11,477 nucleotides of DNA, from the NCBI GenBank assembly GCA_036939975.1, contig JALLPB010001058.1, positions 1-11,477 on the forward strand, read 5' to 3'. How positions within the stretch are numbered: position 1 is the first letter of the stretch; every line of letters begins with the position of its first letter. The position numbers and the translations under genes are program-made. Shown piece by piece: positions 9,465-11,477 of this stretch. Source of the DNA: Cyclostephanos tholiformis. Lineage: Eukaryota; Bacillariophyta; Thalassiosirophyceae; Thalassiosirales; Thalassiosiraceae. The notes below the pieces were generated by a model. It saw only the letters and a program-made list of their open reading frames with translations. It was not told the origin of the DNA and did not search any database.

Positions 9465-9679
9465 TTTTTTAAATTCCTTTTAGCTAGCACTCATCTTCCA
9501 ACGGGGATGAAAGAGCGATCATGATCATACTCCATATCTCGTGGCGTCGCGTCCTCTCAACAACCTCATCGTTCGAAACAAAACTGTCAATCAATAAAAT
9601 GATATCTTTGCAGTGTGTAAAGTATGTACGATACAACGTGCAGTACGATAGAGAGGGTAGATGAGCCTGAGGGAATTTT

Positions 9680-9785
9680 GTAACATTTGTAAAACTTAGT
9701 TACGTTGTTACACTAATGTTACAAGAGGTGTGTTACCGTAGTAATATATGTGTTACCAGGAATAATAGGTATGTTACGATGTTAT
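9680..9785. repeat. GTTAC-rich imperfect repeat cluster
   Basis: GTTAC starts at 9699, 9707, 9718, 9732, 9752 and 9773, with its complement GTAAC at 9680 and a near copy GTTAT at 9781. The last units look like a degenerate 20-21 base tandem repeat (TGTGTTACC, then TGTGTTACC, then TATGTTACG). Confidence 0.7.
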
Positions 9786-9795
9786 AAAATAAAAG

Positions 9796-9821
9796 ATGGA
9801 ATCATACGACTATGATTCCAT
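9796..9821. repeat. Perfect hairpin: 11-bp arms, 4-nt loop
   Basis: ATGGAATCATA at 9796-9806 is exactly inverted at 9811-9821 around the loop CGAC. It lies about 190 bases past the stop of the 306-aa minus-strand gene, so it could sit in its 3' UTR or mark its end. Confidence 0.8.
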
Positions 9822-10007
9822 ACCCCTACTTGCTCTTGTGGCTGCTTTGGTCATTGCTCTCATTGCTCACCCTGCTTGCACGTTCCGTCTCACGATGACT
9901 TCCGCCCCAGTCTCGATACTTGCTGCTGCTCTTGTAGCACGTGCGCCAGGGCTGGGAGTGCTGCCCTTTTGGCTACTGAAAACCTCCATGGGCTTCTTGG
10001 TCTTGGT

Positions 10008-11024
10008 TCACTTCATTGCGGTCTTGTGCTGCGCCGCGAGCTTAACCTTCAGTTCAACAATGGTGTTGAACTGACGGTGTTCAACACTCTTGTAACGAAC
10101 GGTGGGGACCTCCCTTGGGGGGTACGGGGTCATCTTCGTGGTCACGTCGCCCGTGCACTGATTCTTGAGGTGAATATCCTGGGGTTTCCCCCAGATGAGG
10201 TCTCGAGCGCCAGCCTTGTTCTTGTCCCCAAGGATCGCCTGCGTGATTTGGTCGAAGGAGCGTACTTGGATGTGAGTATCTGAGTACTTCTCTCCCATTA
10301 TTTTCTTGAGGTGCTGCTGAGAGAAGAGGAAGGCATCGACCGGACGGCTCCACGAGATCGTGAAGCCGTCCGACGAGAGCGACGCGTTAAAGCCCCCCTC
10401 TGGCACAATGCCAGTGAGGTAGAGGGACACGACGCAATAGTCCGTCGTCCCCTCCGAGTCGAACGACACGGCGTAGACGTCCTCGGTGCCGAAGCCGTAT
10501 AGCTTCGACACCGTGCGGGTCGACAGGAGGCAGTCGCCCTCGGTCTCGTCGGTCTTCGGCTTGCCGGCGGCGGCCTTGTACTTGGTGGCCGCAGCGGCGA
10601 TGGCGGCCGCCTTGGCCGTGGGCTTGGTGCTCATCTCTTGGGGGTCCTCTTGTGTTTCGTCGTTGATGTCGACGTCGTCGTCGTCGAGATTTCCTGCGAT
10701 GGAGATGAGGGCAAAAATTAAAGGGCGATTAGACATACCACAATAAACAACAATCAACAAACGAGATGAAAAGCAAACGCGGGTCTTACCTTGTCTCCGT
10801 GCTCCGGCAAGAGCTGATTCGAGGTCAAATGCGCTGGCGAAATCCTTGAAATTTCGCCTGAAGTTCCGCTTCTGTCGATCAGGGAAGAAGCGCTGTTGTA
10901 CGTCGTCGATGTAGTCGTACGACTGGTCTTCGATGTCGACCTTGCCCTCGAGCACAAGCGTGTGTAATTTTTGCTTGTCGTACTTGCCCCACTGCTTTGC
11001 CTTGGGGACCAAAAGCGATGGCAT
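10008..11024 (-). CDS. Protein of unknown function, basic N-terminal module plus beta-rich C-terminal domain (2 exons, 306 aa)
   Basis: Minus-strand exons are 11024-10790 and 10693-10008. I do not recognise the family with confidence. Residues 1-79 are basic and aromatic (QWGKYDKQKL, EGKVDIED, NFRRNFKDF, ending GARRQG). Residues 82-97 are acidic (LDDDDVDIND), 101-125 form an Ala/Lys-rich linker, and 135-300 look like a strand-rich domain (YCVVSLYLTG, GFTISWSRPVDAFLF). The strand pattern vaguely recalls Hsp20/CS folds, but that is weak. No signal peptide or membrane segment is visible. The ATG at 11024 is preferred because upstream in-frame codons to an ATG at 11156 derive from a CT-rich tract typical of a 5' UTR. 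The general layout resembles lineage-specific diatom protein families; this is from memory and unverified. Confidence 0.8.
   Translation of the reverse strand: MPSLLVPKAKQWGKYDKQKLHTLVLEGKVDIEDQSYDYIDDVQQRFFPDRQKRNFRRNFKDFASAFDLESALAGARRQGKTRVCFSSRLLIVVYCGMSNRPLIFALISIAGNLDDDDVDINDETQEDPQEMSTKPTAKAAAIAAAATKYKAAAGKPKTDETEGDCLLSTRTVSKLYGFGTEDVYAVSFDSEGTTDYCVVSLYLTGIVPEGGFNASLSSDGFTISWSRPVDAFLFSQQHLKKIMGEKYSDTHIQVRSFDQITQAILGDKNKAGARDLIWGKPQDIHLKNQCTGDVTTKMTPYPPREVPTVRYKSVEHRQFNTIVELKVKLAAQHKTAMK
10694..10789 (-). other. Intron of the 306-aa unknown gene (96 nt, stop-free, multiple of three)
   Basis: Donor GTAAGA, acceptor GCAG with a T-rich stretch before it, phase 1. Splicing joins GARRQ-G to NLDDDD. 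The intron lacks in-frame stops, so retention would add 32 mostly hydrophobic residues. Confidence 0.82.
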
Positions 11025-11078
11025 TGGGGCGGGCGATGTTGTTTTTGTGTGTGATGAAAGGGGGAGGGACGAAAAAAA

Positions 11079-11093
11079 GAGAGAGAGAGAGAG
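11079..11093. repeat. GA/CT microsatellite in the probable 5' UTR
   Basis: A run of GA dinucleotides on the plus strand (CT on the coding strand) lies about 55 bases before the chosen ATG of the 306-aa gene. Pyrimidine-rich leaders are common near eukaryotic transcription starts. Confidence 0.65.
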
Positions 11094-11205
11094 GATTTTT
11101 TTGGAGTCGGAGTGATGGTGTTCTTCAGTGTTCTTTTTTTGTGGCAAAGAATACATGTTGCGAAAACGTGTCCACTAGTGTCTTCACGAAAATTCTTCTT
11201 TCTTA

Positions 11206-11399
11206 AACTTGGCAACTTGGCTGCCAACTTCGAACTTGGCAGCCAAGTTAGGTAACTTGGTTGCCAACTTCGAACTTGGCAGTCGTTACGGTAGGAATTA
11301 GTAGAAACAATACTGAGACCAAAAAACTTGGCTGCCAAGTTCGAACTTGGCAAAAAATTGCCAAGTGCTAACTTGGCAGCCAAGTTCGAACTTGGCACG
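11206..11399. repeat. Cluster of palindromic CTTGGC/GCCAAG repeats
   Basis: Two dense blocks, 11206-11282 and 11325-11397, are built from CTTGGC and its complement GCCAAG. They combine into nested palindromes: CTTGGCAGCCAAG-type units alternate with CCAAGTTCGAACTTGG, a perfect 16-base palindrome found around 11335-11350 and 11380-11395. A shared GTAGAAACAA follows each block (11301-11310 and 11406-11415), suggesting a duplicated larger unit. It lies 180-375 bases upstream of the 306-aa gene's ATG. Confidence 0.85.
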
Positions 11400-11477
11400 A
11401 AGTTGGTAGAAACAAAAAAATTTAGGTAAAATCAAAAGTTACACATGTGGTAAGTGATTAATTAGCACGCACAACAC

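Larger units (their letters stand above)
9465..10007. other. Intergenic region: 5' side of the USP gene and 3' side of the unknown gene
   Basis: Both flanking genes are on the minus strand, so this segment holds the USP promoter (nearest 9465) and the 3' end of the 306-aa gene. An in-frame TAA lies 15 bases before the USP ATG. It also holds the GTTAC cluster, the 9796-9821 hairpin and a 46-codon open continuation after the upstream gene's stop. I see no clear TATA box or poly(A) signal. Confidence 0.55.

Noticed and set aside
8234..9483. Several plus-strand Arg/Ser/Pro-rich open frames and minus-strand alternative frames
   Set aside because: They are shadows of the GC-rich, low-complexity exon 1 of the USP gene, whose own frame contains an exact zinc finger.
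9969..10010. Tiny intron allowing the 306-aa gene to read into its downstream open frame
   Set aside because: The possible GTGAAC to TTTCAG interval is about 41 bases, far shorter than the other introns here (78-116), and the donor is weak.
9796..10074. Plus-strand 92-residue hydrophobic open frame starting in the hairpin
   Set aside because: It is antisense to the C-terminus and tail of the minus-strand 306-aa gene. Antisense of Ala/Gln/Glu-rich sequence gives Leu/Ala/Val runs, so the hydrophobic character is expected by chance.
10754..11398. 214-residue minus-strand frame across the palindromic repeats
   Set aside because: Its repeated SSNLAAK residues come from the palindromic DNA repeat, and its downstream part is the wrong frame of the 306-aa gene.
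1..11477. CRISPR arrays, tRNA, rRNA, bacterial promoters or prophage features
   Set aside because: No regular repeat-spacer array, no cloverleaf or rRNA signature, and all genes are spliced eukaryotic genes.

Overview
This is a stretch of a eukaryotic nuclear genome, most likely from a diatom or another stramenopile. The evidence is spliced genes with short GT-AG introns (78 to 116 bases), clear eukaryotic ubiquitin-system proteins, no bacterial-style operons or ribosome binding sites, and a third gene resembling lineage-specific diatom proteins. The lineage call is inference; eukaryote is certain.

Layout. (1) 123-2161, plus strand: a two-exon gene for a 640-residue RING-between-RING (RBR) E3 ubiquitin ligase. 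It has complete RING1 and RING2 modules, several hydrophobic membrane-type segments (two of them inside the between-RING region) and a C-terminal ubiquitin-interacting motif. (2) 2162-2529: spacer between two convergent genes. (3) 9464 down to 2530, minus strand: an eight-exon gene for a very large (about 2100 residues) USP48-like deubiquitinase. It encodes an N-terminal disordered region with a RanBP2/NZF zinc finger, the USP catalytic domain with Cys and His boxes, three DUSP-like regions, a possible ubiquitin-like fold, and three 91-residue tandem repeats, each with a UIM-like core. The exon joins were worked out by hand; all seven junctions keep frame and restore family motifs. (4) 9465-10007: intergenic DNA with a GTTAC-rich repeat cluster and a perfect hairpin. 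(5) 11024 down to 10008, minus strand: a two-exon gene for a 306-residue protein of unknown function. (6) 11200-11400: a dense cluster of palindromic CTTGGC/GCCAAG repeats upstream of that gene.

How the genes work together. The left 9.4 kb holds a ubiquitin writer and a ubiquitin eraser tail to tail, both with extra ubiquitin-binding modules that standard family members lack or carry differently. Nothing in the sequence proves a shared substrate. The most unusual items are the membrane-embedded RBR architecture and the enlarged USP48-like enzyme with its repeat tail.
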